The notes under the pieces are model-generated. The model saw only the letters and a program-made list of their open reading frames with translations. It was not told the DNA's origin and made no database searches. Both the position numbers and the translations under genes were made by a program. This document shows positions 34,287-42,929 of a DNA stretch of 64,000 nucleotides, one piece after another. The DNA comes from Puniceicoccaceae bacterium K14. Its GTDB lineage: Bacteria; Verrucomicrobiota; Verrucomicrobiia; Opitutales; Opitutaceae. The stretch covers positions 62,001 through 126,000 of the forward strand of contig JAKYXN010000003.1 in NCBI GenBank assembly GCA_022538095.1, given 5' to 3'. Position 1 is the stretch's first letter; the number at the start of each line of letters is the position of its first letter.

Positions 34287-35167
34287 AGGTTTGGGAAGAT
34301 GATTTTCCGTTGAGCGAACGCTTTATAGCTGTGCTGCGATATCGGCGAGCACATAAAGAATTCTTTGAGAGGCCGTACTGGGGACGTAATACGATTTCGG
34401 GTAAGTATGGCTTGGTGCGTCGAAAAGGGTATCACGGAAGATTGGGGGATTTGACCGCCAAACATACAGGGAAGCGTTGCTTTATAGTAGCCAACGGGCC
34501 TAGCTTGGCTCAGTTAGATCTAGCAAAATTGAGGTCTGAAGTGGTGATAGCTTCAAACGGAGCCTATAAGATCTTCAATGAATTAGGATTCTCTCCTACC
34601 TACTATACGATGGAGGATGCTCGCCAGATAGAGGATAGGAGAAAAGCGTTGCCTGAGGTTAGAGGCTCGACTCGAATTTTTCCTTTGAGAAGCTCATATT
34701 GTATTAAACCTCGTGAAGATACAATATTCTGTAATTTGGAGAAAGAGAGCTATCCGTCTCATAGAAGATATAGGGAATTGTATCCATTATTTTCAGAAGA
34801 TTTTGCGTCCACGGTTTATCTAGGGTCTACAGTGACGTACTTTAATCTACAATTGGCGTTTCACCTAGGATGTGATTCTGTGTATCTCATTGGGTTGGAT
34901 CACGACTATGGAGAGGTCGTTGAAAAGCTCCCTCCTGGTAAGGTTAAAATTACGCCCGAAGTGTACGAGATGATAAAAGATTCACATTTTGCGCCTGGGT
35001 ACCATAAAATCGGAGGTTATATAGGTGTTCCTTATGTTAAATACCAGGAACAAGCTTTCAAAAAAGCTAAAAGTGTTTTTGCGATGAGGGGCCGCAAAGT
35101 GTACAATGCCAGTGCTCATTCAAAATTAGATGTATTCGAACGCGTAGACTACGCGTCCCTTTTCTGA
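34283..35167 (+). CDS. DUF115 (MptE/Maf-like) protein, copy 1
   Basis: The frame opens at 34223, but the ATG at 34283 overlaps the preceding stop as ATGA and gives a 294-residue protein that aligns with the copy at 47248-48129. The DUF115 core is clear: CFIVANGPSLAQLDL (NGPSL at 71-75), IASNGAY, YLGSTVTYFNLQLAFHLGC and LIGLDHDYG. Families with this fold include archaeal 6-hydroxymethylpterin kinase MptE and the flagellin glycosylation Maf proteins, whose core resembles sialyltransferases. In a locus with CMP-sugar synthetases, a CMP-sugar transferase is the best guess. The next gene overlaps its stop by one base (TGATG). Confidence 0.75.
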   Translation: MKVWEDDFPLSERFIAVLRYRRAHKEFFERPYWGRNTISGKYGLVRRKGYHGRLGDLTAKHTGKRCFIVANGPSLAQLDLAKLRSEVVIASNGAYKIFNELGFSPTYYTMEDARQIEDRRKALPEVRGSTRIFPLRSSYCIKPREDTIFCNLEKESYPSHRRYRELYPLFSEDFASTVYLGSTVTYFNLQLAFHLGCDSVYLIGLDHDYGEVVEKLPPGKVKITPEVYEMIKDSHFAPGYHKIGGYIGVPYVKYQEQAFKKAKSVFAMRGRKVYNASAHSKLDVFERVDYASLF

Positions 35168-36435
35168 TGAAGGTTCTCCACATTAGCCACAATTTGAGAG
35201 GTGGAGCTGGGAAGAATCTTCGCCGTCATCATGAATCTCTATTGGATTGTGGCATTGATAGTCGAATCTTGATTGGAGAAAAATGGGAGGAATCAAGTCG
35301 TATCCGATCATTGATTACTCATGGTTGGCGGAGTCCGTTTGGCGAAAACCTTTCGGAGAAAATGGGAAACAGGCTTTTGCCAATGATTGGAGATAATCCT
35401 TTTCTCAATCGCCGGTTTTTAGAATTAGAGAAGCACCCTTGGGTTGAGTGGGCAGATATCGTGGAGATTCGACAGGTCCATTCTGGGGGTAAACGTCCTT
35501 ATCTTCCTTTGGGAATTATCGGGAAGATCGCACGCAGAAAGCCGTTGGTTTGGCGTCTTTCCGATATGTGGGCATTTACGGGGTACTGCTCCTATTCATA
35601 TGAATGCGAGCGTTGGCAATCGGGTTGTGGCTCTTGTCCGCAACTATCAGAGGGAGGGCGTTTTAGAGCAGAACTTAAGATTCCAGAGAAGGATAGTAGT
35701 CGATACCAGTGGAATCGAAAACGAAAGGCGTATTCATCTTTTCCACTAACAGTAGTCAGCCCTTCGCGTTGGATGGATTCGATGGTTGGAAGGAGTTTCT
35801 TAGGCGAACAGAAAAGGCGAATCATTCCCATCGGAGTAGAGGAGGGAGTGTATCGACAAAATCGAGAAGCATGCCGCAAGAGACTTGGTCTAGAAGATGA
35901 TTCGATTGCATTATTGGCAATCTTACCGAATCCGAATAACCACCGCAAAGGCTATGATTTGGCAATCAAAGTTGTGAAGCTGCTAGAGCAGGCCAGCGAT
36001 AAGCTTAGGCTCGTAGTTGTATCTTCAAAGCCAATTGATTGTTCCTTTACGACTCTGCCGGTTATAGAGGCTGGCTTTCGGTCCAGTGACGAATCGTTGG
36101 CTGAGGTGTATGCAGCTTGTGACATTTTGTTGTTTACTTCTAGAGCTGACAATAGCTCTCAGGCTTTGGTAGAAGCGGGGATGTCGGGATTGGCAGTAGC
36201 GGCTTTTGATGTAGCTGGAAACCCAGAGTATCTGAGCAAAGGATGTAAGGAAAGGATGGCACCTGCAGAGAATGTCGAGGCTATGTCAGCATTGATAAGA
36301 GAAATGGTATCCAATCCAGAATCACTGCGAAAACTGCAGGAGGAATCGCGTCATGAAATCCGAGAAAGATTTGGTCAAAAACGACAGACATCAGCTTTTG
36401 TTTCCCTTTATTCTGAATTGAGTTTACCGGGTTGA
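35167..36435 (+). CDS. GT4-family glycosyltransferase
   Basis: This 422-residue GT-B glycosyltransferase has an N-terminal acceptor domain with ISHNLRGGAGKNLRRHHESL and the aromatic/Cys-rich block LSDMWAFTGYCSYSYECERW followed by GCGSCP. That block is typical of capsule and O-antigen GT4 enzymes. The donor domain has PNPNNHRKGYDLAIKV, the expected Lys/Arg, and 'SSQALVEAGMSGLAVAAFD' in the E-x7-E position. It is translationally linked to the DUF115 gene. The sugar added is unknown. Confidence 0.85.
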   Translation: MKVLHISHNLRGGAGKNLRRHHESLLDCGIDSRILIGEKWEESSRIRSLITHGWRSPFGENLSEKMGNRLLPMIGDNPFLNRRFLELEKHPWVEWADIVEIRQVHSGGKRPYLPLGIIGKIARRKPLVWRLSDMWAFTGYCSYSYECERWQSGCGSCPQLSEGGRFRAELKIPEKDSSRYQWNRKRKAYSSFPLTVVSPSRWMDSMVGRSFLGEQKRRIIPIGVEEGVYRQNREACRKRLGLEDDSIALLAILPNPNNHRKGYDLAIKVVKLLEQASDKLRLVVVSSKPIDCSFTTLPVIEAGFRSSDESLAEVYAACDILLFTSRADNSSQALVEAGMSGLAVAAFDVAGNPEYLSKGCKERMAPAENVEAMSALIREMVSNPESLRKLQEESRHEIRERFGQKRQTSAFVSLYSELSLPG

Positions 36436-36473
36436 TTGTTTGAGAAAATTCTGAAGCACGATAGCGTTATATT

Positions 36474-37499
36474 ATGGGACGATTTGAGATCAGTTATGAA
36501 GAGGCTTTGAGGAATCGAAAGCAGAATAAGTACTCACATTGGGGGTATTACAAAAAGACAGATTTTGAGGATACTTCAGGATTGTATGCGGGCCAGCGAT
36601 TGCGTGCGAATAAACTCTTTGAACCAAAACTTTTTGACGCAGTGAAATTGCCCCGAGATGGAAATTTTTTTGCAATGGGTTCCTGTTTCGCTCGAGAAGT
36701 AGAGTATGCTCTTATTCAAAAAGGAGTAGAATTTTTGAGTGTACCAACGGTATTTAGAAATGAGGACCCAAATCCACTGTCCGGTTCGAGTTCACCCGCG
36801 AATACTTTTGTTACAAAGTATAATGTGTTTTCTGTATTGAATGCATTTAGGTGGGCATTTGAAGATCCGTCACCTTATCCACAGAATGCTCTGATAAAGA
36901 CTTCTGAAGGAACGTATGTTGATTTGCATTCCCATACGACACTAAGCGATTTGCCTTTGAATTCTGCTATTGAACGTAGGTGTAAAGTGGATGCGTATGT
37001 GAGACGAGCAATGGAAGCGGATGTGGTAATATTGACATTCGGGTTTTGCGAACTTTGGTGGGATAGGGAAATTGAGGCGTATTTGAATATTCCGCCTAAT
37101 GGGAGGATTGCAAAAACGTATCCTGGTAGGTTTACTTTTCGCCTGCCAGAATTTGAAGAATTAGTATCCGCCTTGGATGAGCTTCATGGATTGTTTGCTG
37201 AGCACGGGAAACCGGGTGTTCAAATAGTCTGTACGGTTTCACCTGTATCGCTCAGCAATACTTTTCGAAAGGAAGATGTCGTTATTGCTAATTGTTTTTC
37301 AAAATCTCTAAACCGCGTGGGTGTGGAGTATTGGAAAAATAAATATGACAATGTTCATTACTTCCCGAGTTATGAAATCGTTACTTGTTCCGAAGTTGCA
37401 ACAGCTTGGAAGGATGATAGGCGTCACCCGAGCGATGAGGTTATTGCTTCTGTTGTGAAGTCGTTTGAGGCTAATTATTTTGACAAAGTTACGACGTAA
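36474..37499 (+). CDS. GSCFA-domain protein (SGNH-like)
   Basis: This 341-residue protein literally contains the family signature FAMGSCFAREVE, with GSCFA at residues 69-73. 'VTKYNVFSVLNAFRWAFE' and 'TFGFCELWWD' follow, as expected of GSCFA (SGNH hydrolase superfamily) proteins; 'RRHPSDEVIASVV' near the end carries the His/Asp-type motif. GSCFA proteins occur in surface-glycan loci and are thought to be esterases or acyltransferases acting on sugars. No signal peptide is evident, so action is cytoplasmic. Its stop codon abuts that of the sulfotransferase gene on the other strand with no gap. Confidence 0.8.
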   Translation: MGRFEISYEEALRNRKQNKYSHWGYYKKTDFEDTSGLYAGQRLRANKLFEPKLFDAVKLPRDGNFFAMGSCFAREVEYALIQKGVEFLSVPTVFRNEDPNPLSGSSSPANTFVTKYNVFSVLNAFRWAFEDPSPYPQNALIKTSEGTYVDLHSHTTLSDLPLNSAIERRCKVDAYVRRAMEADVVILTFGFCELWWDREIEAYLNIPPNGRIAKTYPGRFTFRLPEFEELVSALDELHGLFAEHGKPGVQIVCTVSPVSLSNTFRKEDVVIANCFSKSLNRVGVEYWKNKYDNVHYFPSYEIVTCSEVATAWKDDRRHPSDEVIASVVKSFEANYFDKVTT

Positions 37500-38321
37500 T
37501 CATGATTTGTTGAAATTTTCATCTAAGAGGTATCCTAAGTCAGACTTGTTAAGAAAGTCTTCAAGTTCATCGTAGTTAGAGACTAATTCTTTGATGAGAT
37601 AAGGGTGTTGTGATTTTCGAGTTACCAGGGGCGAAAACGTTTTATCAGAGACTCCTAGAAAATTATAAATGCCTTGTAGAATGGGTTGGGGAATTTCATT
37701 TGAGATCAGCTTGCCTTTTGGGATGAATGATTCGTAGTGAATCTCGCAATAAGGAAAGTGCGCTTTGAGATAGGTGCGGTATTGTTCTATTTGCTCTAGT
37801 GCGGCTCGTAGAATATTCAAAAGACCTGAGTCGCAAGGCAGTTTTGCTGGGGTAATCGGAAGGGCGCCGATTTCATAGATTTTGTCGTCGGGTATTTTTG
37901 ATCCATCCAGTAATTTATATTGCAGAGCGCTAAGGTATTGTCTGAGTACGTTTTTGCGGATGAGGTGTATGACTCTTATATTGGCTTTCTCGAGACACGA
38001 TTTGAACGTAGTGAATTGATTAAGTTGATTGTATTTTAAGTCGAGGCCTACAATTGGGCTGTTAGAGGACTCATAGAGGTACTCAATGTAAGCAGAGTAG
38101 TTATGTCTTGTTCGGTCTTCAATGATTGCGGATGGATTTTGAGTAAATCGATCCATCATGAATCGATGGACATTGTGAGGCCTCTTCGATTTCTCTGGAG
38201 ATACGGACAAGACCTCTTTATGCGTGAAGATTTCTGGATGTTTCGATAGGGTTAGCTTAAGAAATTTCGTTCCGGAGCGTTGTCGAGAAATTAGGGCGTA
38301 GCGAATTTTGTCTGATTGCAT
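37500..38321 (-). CDS. Sulfotransferase-family protein
   Basis: This 273-residue protein has the two PAPS-binding signatures of sulfotransferases: the 5'-phosphosulfate loop ISRQRSGTKFLKLTL (residues 11-25) and the 3'-phosphate motif RVIHLIRKNVLRQYLS (116-131). It would move a sulfuryl group from PAPS to a sugar or lipid. Being the only minus-strand gene between two plus-strand blocks, it has its own promoter. Sulfation would fit a marine surface glycan. Confidence 0.82.
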   Translation of the reverse strand: MQSDKIRYALISRQRSGTKFLKLTLSKHPEIFTHKEVLSVSPEKSKRPHNVHRFMMDRFTQNPSAIIEDRTRHNYSAYIEYLYESSNSPIVGLDLKYNQLNQFTTFKSCLEKANIRVIHLIRKNVLRQYLSALQYKLLDGSKIPDDKIYEIGALPITPAKLPCDSGLLNILRAALEQIEQYRTYLKAHFPYCEIHYESFIPKGKLISNEIPQPILQGIYNFLGVSDKTFSPLVTRKSQHPYLIKELVSNYDELEDFLNKSDLGYLLDENFNKS

Positions 38322-38517
38322 GAAATCGTTGTCTTTTGAGAAATAGCTCGTTTTGGGTCTTGGTAAAAAGAGTTTTATCTTTATTTTGCATTTTCAAGAA
38401 AATGCATTGATGGTTGTGCTAGAGCATTTTCATTCTATAGTAAAACTGTTTGTTATTATGGTACGAACATGTTGAAACGAATTAACGTATAAAAAGTGTA
38501 AATACAGTAGAAACGAA

Positions 38518-40038
38518 ATGGTTCAACCTTCGCTCAAACAACTTATTGATGCTCTAGCATCCGGAGCATTTCTTAGTTGGCAATTAATCGAGAAAGAGTG
38601 TAGCCGGATGACAGTTTTAGAGGATGTCGATAAGTTTATCGACGGGGTCGATGACGTTTATGCGAGAAATCAGACTGCGGTTGATTGTTGTAGTCGAATG
38701 GCTGTGTTAATTGCCGGAAATGATCAAAATGCGGCGATTAAACTTTTCCGGTTTGATGATGAAATCAATCGTCAGTCAGTGCAAATGCGTCTTAGGTACG
38801 CCTGTTTTGTGTCAAAGTTTGGCGATCTAGATGGGGCGCTGGAATGTGGTGCCAGAGTTTATTCGCTTTCGGATAATATCGCTGATGTTTATGCGAGAAT
38901 AGCAGATGCGTATTTCTTCCAGTCGAGAAATTTTACAGAGGTCATCTCGTATGTAGATAAAGACTTGCAGTGTGGAAGAAGCGGTGAATGGGCATTTTAC
39001 TTTAAAGCCCGTTTAGCGATATTAGGAGGGGACCTAGTTAAAGGGGTGGATTTGCTTAAAGATGCATATAGAATGAGTCCAAATGTTCGAGGATTGAATA
39101 CGAGTCTCGCGAAATTTCTGATGAACAATTGGCTTTATCCACAAGCGATCAGAATTCTAGAGGAAGAATCGCGCCCGAAGGATGATACGAATTTACTTTT
39201 ATGCCATTGCCAATTAGTGGTAGCTAAAATCGGCTATGCGATAAGTTCTTTCCCCGGGGATCATTTGAAAAAATTGGGAACTCAGTATAACGATTTGATT
39301 GCAGCTGGCCTTTCAAATACCCAGTGCTGTTTTTTAGGCACAGAGTTGAATGTGCCTTCTCATTGGGATGCTCTTCATTTGTTTCATGAAGTAGTTTTGT
39401 TTCAACCCTATAGGTTTAAGTCTGAGAATGACTGTCCATTGATAATCGATGGCGGTAGTAATTGTGGTTTCTCCATAGGATATTTCAAGCATCTGTATCC
39501 AGAATCCAAGCTAATAGGAATTGAGCCCAATCCATCCGTATATTCTATTCTCAAAAGTAATGCTGATTCTAATTCATGGGAAAATGTAACTTTGTACAGA
39601 GCAGCTTTGACTGGTGAATCAGGTGATTCACTTTCATTGCACTCTCAAGTTGGGCATTCTATGAATACGAGCGTAGTGGGAGGTTTTGTTAAATCAAGCG
39701 ATTCTGCTCTATGCTCAACCGTGCACACAGTTTCACTTCAAGAATTAGTTTCAGGACCAGTTGATTTTTTGAAACTGGATATAGAAGGAGCAGAAGCAGA
39801 GGTTCTAGATAGCTCTTCTGCGAGTCTGAGTTTGGTAAAGTGTGGGTTTATTGAGTATCATTATCGTCAGGGAGAGCTTGGTTCGAAAAACCGTTTAGAA
39901 AAAATACTCGAGGTTATAAATAACTTGGGCATGCGGTATACTGTTCAGCAACCTTTTGAGCGTGTGCCTAGTTGGAATGAAGCAAGATTACTTGAACCAG
40001 GAAGGCGGTGGTCGTTGAATATATTTTTCTCGAATTGA
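38518..40038 (+). CDS. TPR protein with C-terminal FkbM methyltransferase domain
   Basis: This 506-residue protein has about 300 residues of TPR-like helices (for example RYACFVSKFGDLDGALECGA, IADAYFFQSRNFTEVISYVD). A FkbM-type SAM-dependent methyltransferase domain follows: LIIDGGSNCGFSIGYFKHLY near 306, LIGIEPNPSVYSIL, and VDFLKLDIEGAEAEVLD near 416. FkbM enzymes O-methylate sugars or polyketides. The TPR part may dock it to its partners or polymer. It begins a new plus-strand block, about 200 bases after the sulfotransferase start. Confidence 0.82.
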   Translation: MVQPSLKQLIDALASGAFLSWQLIEKECSRMTVLEDVDKFIDGVDDVYARNQTAVDCCSRMAVLIAGNDQNAAIKLFRFDDEINRQSVQMRLRYACFVSKFGDLDGALECGARVYSLSDNIADVYARIADAYFFQSRNFTEVISYVDKDLQCGRSGEWAFYFKARLAILGGDLVKGVDLLKDAYRMSPNVRGLNTSLAKFLMNNWLYPQAIRILEEESRPKDDTNLLLCHCQLVVAKIGYAISSFPGDHLKKLGTQYNDLIAAGLSNTQCCFLGTELNVPSHWDALHLFHEVVLFQPYRFKSENDCPLIIDGGSNCGFSIGYFKHLYPESKLIGIEPNPSVYSILKSNADSNSWENVTLYRAALTGESGDSLSLHSQVGHSMNTSVVGGFVKSSDSALCSTVHTVSLQELVSGPVDFLKLDIEGAEAEVLDSSSASLSLVKCGFIEYHYRQGELGSKNRLEKILEVINNLGMRYTVQQPFERVPSWNEARLLEPGRRWSLNIFFSN

Positions 40039-40232
40039 ATGAAGATGAAAGATTGAACTACGAAGTGTGTGGAGAAACGCTAGGTAGCGAATATTCAAAG
40101 GCAGTGAATACGAATAGGTGTGGTAATCTCGGAAAAATTTGATTATAGCGGTATTGATATCCCAATAAATATCATTTCCTTTTGTCCCTCAAGTATTGCG
40201 CACGATCAGGTTATAATTCATAAATTTTAGAA

Positions 40233-41330
40233 ATGGAGGAAACTCGACAGTTAGAATTTAGCGCAGTGCCCAAGGGGTGTGTGGCCAACCGAGAAAACTT
40301 CCTGCGTTATTCAAGGTTTCACATAGGGTCGTGGGTAGAAATGGCTTCTCCGAGTGATGAGTGCCGAGGGATCTTGTTTTGGGATCCTCGAATGTTTCCA
40401 GTATTGGAATACGGCAGATTGACTGAGAGGCAAATGAATTGGATACGAAAAAATTATTTAGTAATTGTATGTCCGTTCTGGCATAGCTTGCACCATGAAT
40501 TATTTGAATACGTGCCTGATCCAAAAGTTTTTAGCCTCTTGATGACTAAGGACGTTCAAGATGAAGTTGAATTCAGTTGTTTAGGTGTGGGGCGATGTCT
40601 TCCGTATTCTTACAGCGATTTTGTGCCAGACTTGAATGATTTGATTTTGGAAACTCCAAAGGAATTCGATTTTGTGAGTGTGAATAACCCGAGGCCATTC
40701 AAGCGAATCTATGAAGCTTTGGAGGAGATCCCTGCTGGCTCTTCGATTCTTCTGCTCAATTGGGAAGAGAATACGTTGCAAAATAGAGAATTTGGTCCCT
40801 ATGCTCGGGCTTGCTTGGACGTTTGCAAGCGCCGGAAGCATACGTTTGAATTTAGGCGAATGCTTAAAGCAGAAGAGATGTATCGAGAATATGCAAAGGG
40901 AAAGGTTGCTCTGCAACTATCAATTGCAGAAGGAAATTACAGGGCTTTAACAGAGGTTTCTAAGTGTGGTGTTCCAGCTCTTTACACTCCGCATATTCGG
41001 GGGGGAGGCTCCCGCTACACCCATCAATTAAGAGGAAAGCAAGGAACCGGAGAACCTGTTTATCACTTAGGTGATATTGCTTCAAAATCAAGGGAGTTGC
41101 TAGATCAATACGGGGATTACAAACCTCGTCGTATTTTGGAGCTTACTAGCAGAAGGCTAGTTTTTGATCTGTTACGTGAAGAATTGTATTCAATCTTCGA
41201 AGAAGGAGAAGAGCGTTGGAACGGTGAGTTTCGCGAAATTTCGGCCTGGGAACCAGGTATTGGCGAGACTTACGTTGATGTTAGATCAATTCCTGAAGCT
41301 GAATCCCCGGAACGAAAAATTCATAACTAA
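40233..41330 (+). CDS. Divergent GT-B-like protein, function uncertain
   Basis: This 365-residue protein gives no clear family. The C-terminal half has a pattern like a glycosyltransferase donor domain: KEFDFVSVNNPRPFKRIYEA, SSILLLNWEENTL, and AKGKVALQLSIAEGNYRALTEVSKCGVPALYT, which matches the 'S..EG....L.EA...G.P' loop of GT4-like enzymes. The first 130 residues are unassigned. It is followed after 9 bases by the GT29-like gene, so they probably share a transcript. A highly diverged glycosyltransferase is the best guess. Confidence 0.5.
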   Translation: MEETRQLEFSAVPKGCVANRENFLRYSRFHIGSWVEMASPSDECRGILFWDPRMFPVLEYGRLTERQMNWIRKNYLVIVCPFWHSLHHELFEYVPDPKVFSLLMTKDVQDEVEFSCLGVGRCLPYSYSDFVPDLNDLILETPKEFDFVSVNNPRPFKRIYEALEEIPAGSSILLLNWEENTLQNREFGPYARACLDVCKRRKHTFEFRRMLKAEEMYREYAKGKVALQLSIAEGNYRALTEVSKCGVPALYTPHIRGGGSRYTHQLRGKQGTGEPVYHLGDIASKSRELLDQYGDYKPRRILELTSRRLVFDLLREELYSIFEEGEERWNGEFREISAWEPGIGETYVDVRSIPEAESPERKIHN

Positions 41331-41339
41331 TTTTGCAGT

Positions 41340-42167
41340 ATGTCCTATTTAGAGAGATCTAAGAATAAAAGAATCGATGAAGACGTTTACGTTTCTTCCG
41401 CAAAATCTGTATGGGGTGATTATGGGGACGATAATAATGTTCTAAAGGATCTTGGACAAAAGAAAGCGGAAATGGGATTTGCGGATCTGATACGAGGGCG
41501 TCGTGTTGCGTTGGTGGGCCCCTCCGAATCGCTTGTGGGTAAAGGAGACGAAATCGATAGTTATGACTTGGTGGTGAGATTAAATAATGCCACACACTTT
41601 TATCCATTTGAATCGAACCTTTCTTACGATATTGGTTCTCGCTTTGACGTACTTTATTGCCTGGGTTGGCGCGACCTACGTAACGCCAATTTATCAAATA
41701 ATCGGCCCAATTTAGAGTATTTGAAATTTCTTGTTTCGGCGGAAGTAGAGTTATCTTGGATCGATAACGAAGATCCGTTTATTGAAGATTGGATTCGCCA
41801 AAAGCACTTTCGCGATATCTTGACTGAATGTGGGGTGCAGTATCGTTATGCCAAACACGACTTTCTTTATGGATGGCTTAATGGTTATAGACCTCGGATG
41901 GGATTTATAGCTCTAGCTGATTTACTTATGTTTGAGCCGGCGGAGCTCAAGTTGTTTGGGTTTACTTTCTATCATGGGGGGGGGCATCGCTTTAAACCGT
42001 ATGCGACTATCGAGCCACAGAAGCACCCAAGTGGATATATTGATCTGCATGATGGCGACGAGGAGATTCGAGTACTGAAGTTACTAATGAGAAGTGAATC
42101 GACTATAAAAATTGATGAAATCTTGTCTCAAGTTATTGAGGACGTAGAAAATCGAGATAATATATAG
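41340..42167 (+). CDS. GT29-like (sialyltransferase-type) protein
   Basis: This 275-residue protein matches the motif order of family GT29. The L-like motif is at 55-104: VALVGPSESL, IDSYDLVVRLNNA, DIGSRFDVLY. The S-like motif is at about 184-211: RPRMGFIALADLLMF, LKLFGFTFY. A VS-like His-x4-Glu occurs at H237/E242 (LHDGDEEI). GT29 enzymes use CMP-sialic acid and are best known in animals; bacterial homologues are few and mostly uncharacterised. The next gene, 20 bases on, is a CMP-sugar synthetase, which supports a CMP-sugar donor. The usual L-to-S disulfide cysteines of animal enzymes are not evident. Confidence 0.7.
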   Translation: MSYLERSKNKRIDEDVYVSSAKSVWGDYGDDNNVLKDLGQKKAEMGFADLIRGRRVALVGPSESLVGKGDEIDSYDLVVRLNNATHFYPFESNLSYDIGSRFDVLYCLGWRDLRNANLSNNRPNLEYLKFLVSAEVELSWIDNEDPFIEDWIRQKHFRDILTECGVQYRYAKHDFLYGWLNGYRPRMGFIALADLLMFEPAELKLFGFTFYHGGGHRFKPYATIEPQKHPSGYIDLHDGDEEIRVLKLLMRSESTIKIDEILSQVIEDVENRDNI

Positions 42168-42186
42168 GAGTCAAATTAACAGCCCT

Positions 42187-42918
42187 ATGAAGAATATAGT
42201 TATTGTAACTGCGAGAGGTGGTAACGCTTCAATAGAGAATAAAAATGTGATACCAGTTCTTGGCGTGCCGATCATGTTGTATCCAATCAGGGCCGCCAAG
42301 TTGTCCCATCGAACAGATGCTATATATGTTTCAACCGAGAATGACTTAATTCGGGATTTAGCTGAGAAAGAAGAGGTTAACCTTATCGATCGCCCAGAGA
42401 GCTTGAGTCAGAATGATAGTGCTCACAAAGACGTTATACGCCATGCTGTTGAGGAGATATCTGAACTGCACCCAGAGGCGGAACGCTTTATCGTCTTATT
42501 AGGTAATACAGTAATGGTTACGCCACAAATTATCGACCGAGCGTGGGAGCTGTTAGAAGGCGATGATTGCGACTCAGTAATGACAGTTTGGCATGCGGAG
42601 GATGATCATCCTTATCGTGCTCTCAAAAAGAATGACGACGGTTATATGGAGTCCTTTATGGGGGTCGAATGTGGATCAAATAGACAATCCTATCCAAGTG
42701 TGTATTTCTATGATCAGGGAATTTGGGCCTTCGAAAAATCTTGTGCGATCGAGCAAAATGGACCGATACCATGGGTTTGGCTTGGGAAGAAGTGTCGGAT
42801 GATTGAACGTCCCTGGGTCACTGGTAGAGACGTTCATTCATGGATAGACCTATCTGCAAGTTTGTGGTATCTGAATAGTATTCAGACTCACGACTTTCAA
42901 CATTTTAAAGAGCTATAG
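42187..42918 (+). CDS. CMP-sugar synthetase (NeuA-like), homologue 2
   Basis: This 243-residue protein has the NeuA fold: IVIVTARGGNASIENKNVIP at residues 4-23, then GVPIMLYPIRAAKLS, DAIYVSTENDLIRDLAE, LIDRPESLSQNDS and FIVLLGNTVMVTP. The P-loop reads GGNASIENKN, missing the Lys-Arg of GGSKRLPxKN, so substrate or nucleotide binding may differ. It closes the plus-strand block begun at 38518 and directly follows the GT29-like gene. The likely product is a CMP-nonulosonate. Confidence 0.82.
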   Translation: MKNIVIVTARGGNASIENKNVIPVLGVPIMLYPIRAAKLSHRTDAIYVSTENDLIRDLAEKEEVNLIDRPESLSQNDSAHKDVIRHAVEEISELHPEAERFIVLLGNTVMVTPQIIDRAWELLEGDDCDSVMTVWHAEDDHPYRALKKNDDGYMESFMGVECGSNRQSYPSVYFYDQGIWAFEKSCAIEQNGPIPWVWLGKKCRMIERPWVTGRDVHSWIDLSASLWYLNSIQTHDFQHFKEL

Positions 42919-42929
42919 CGATTATTGTG

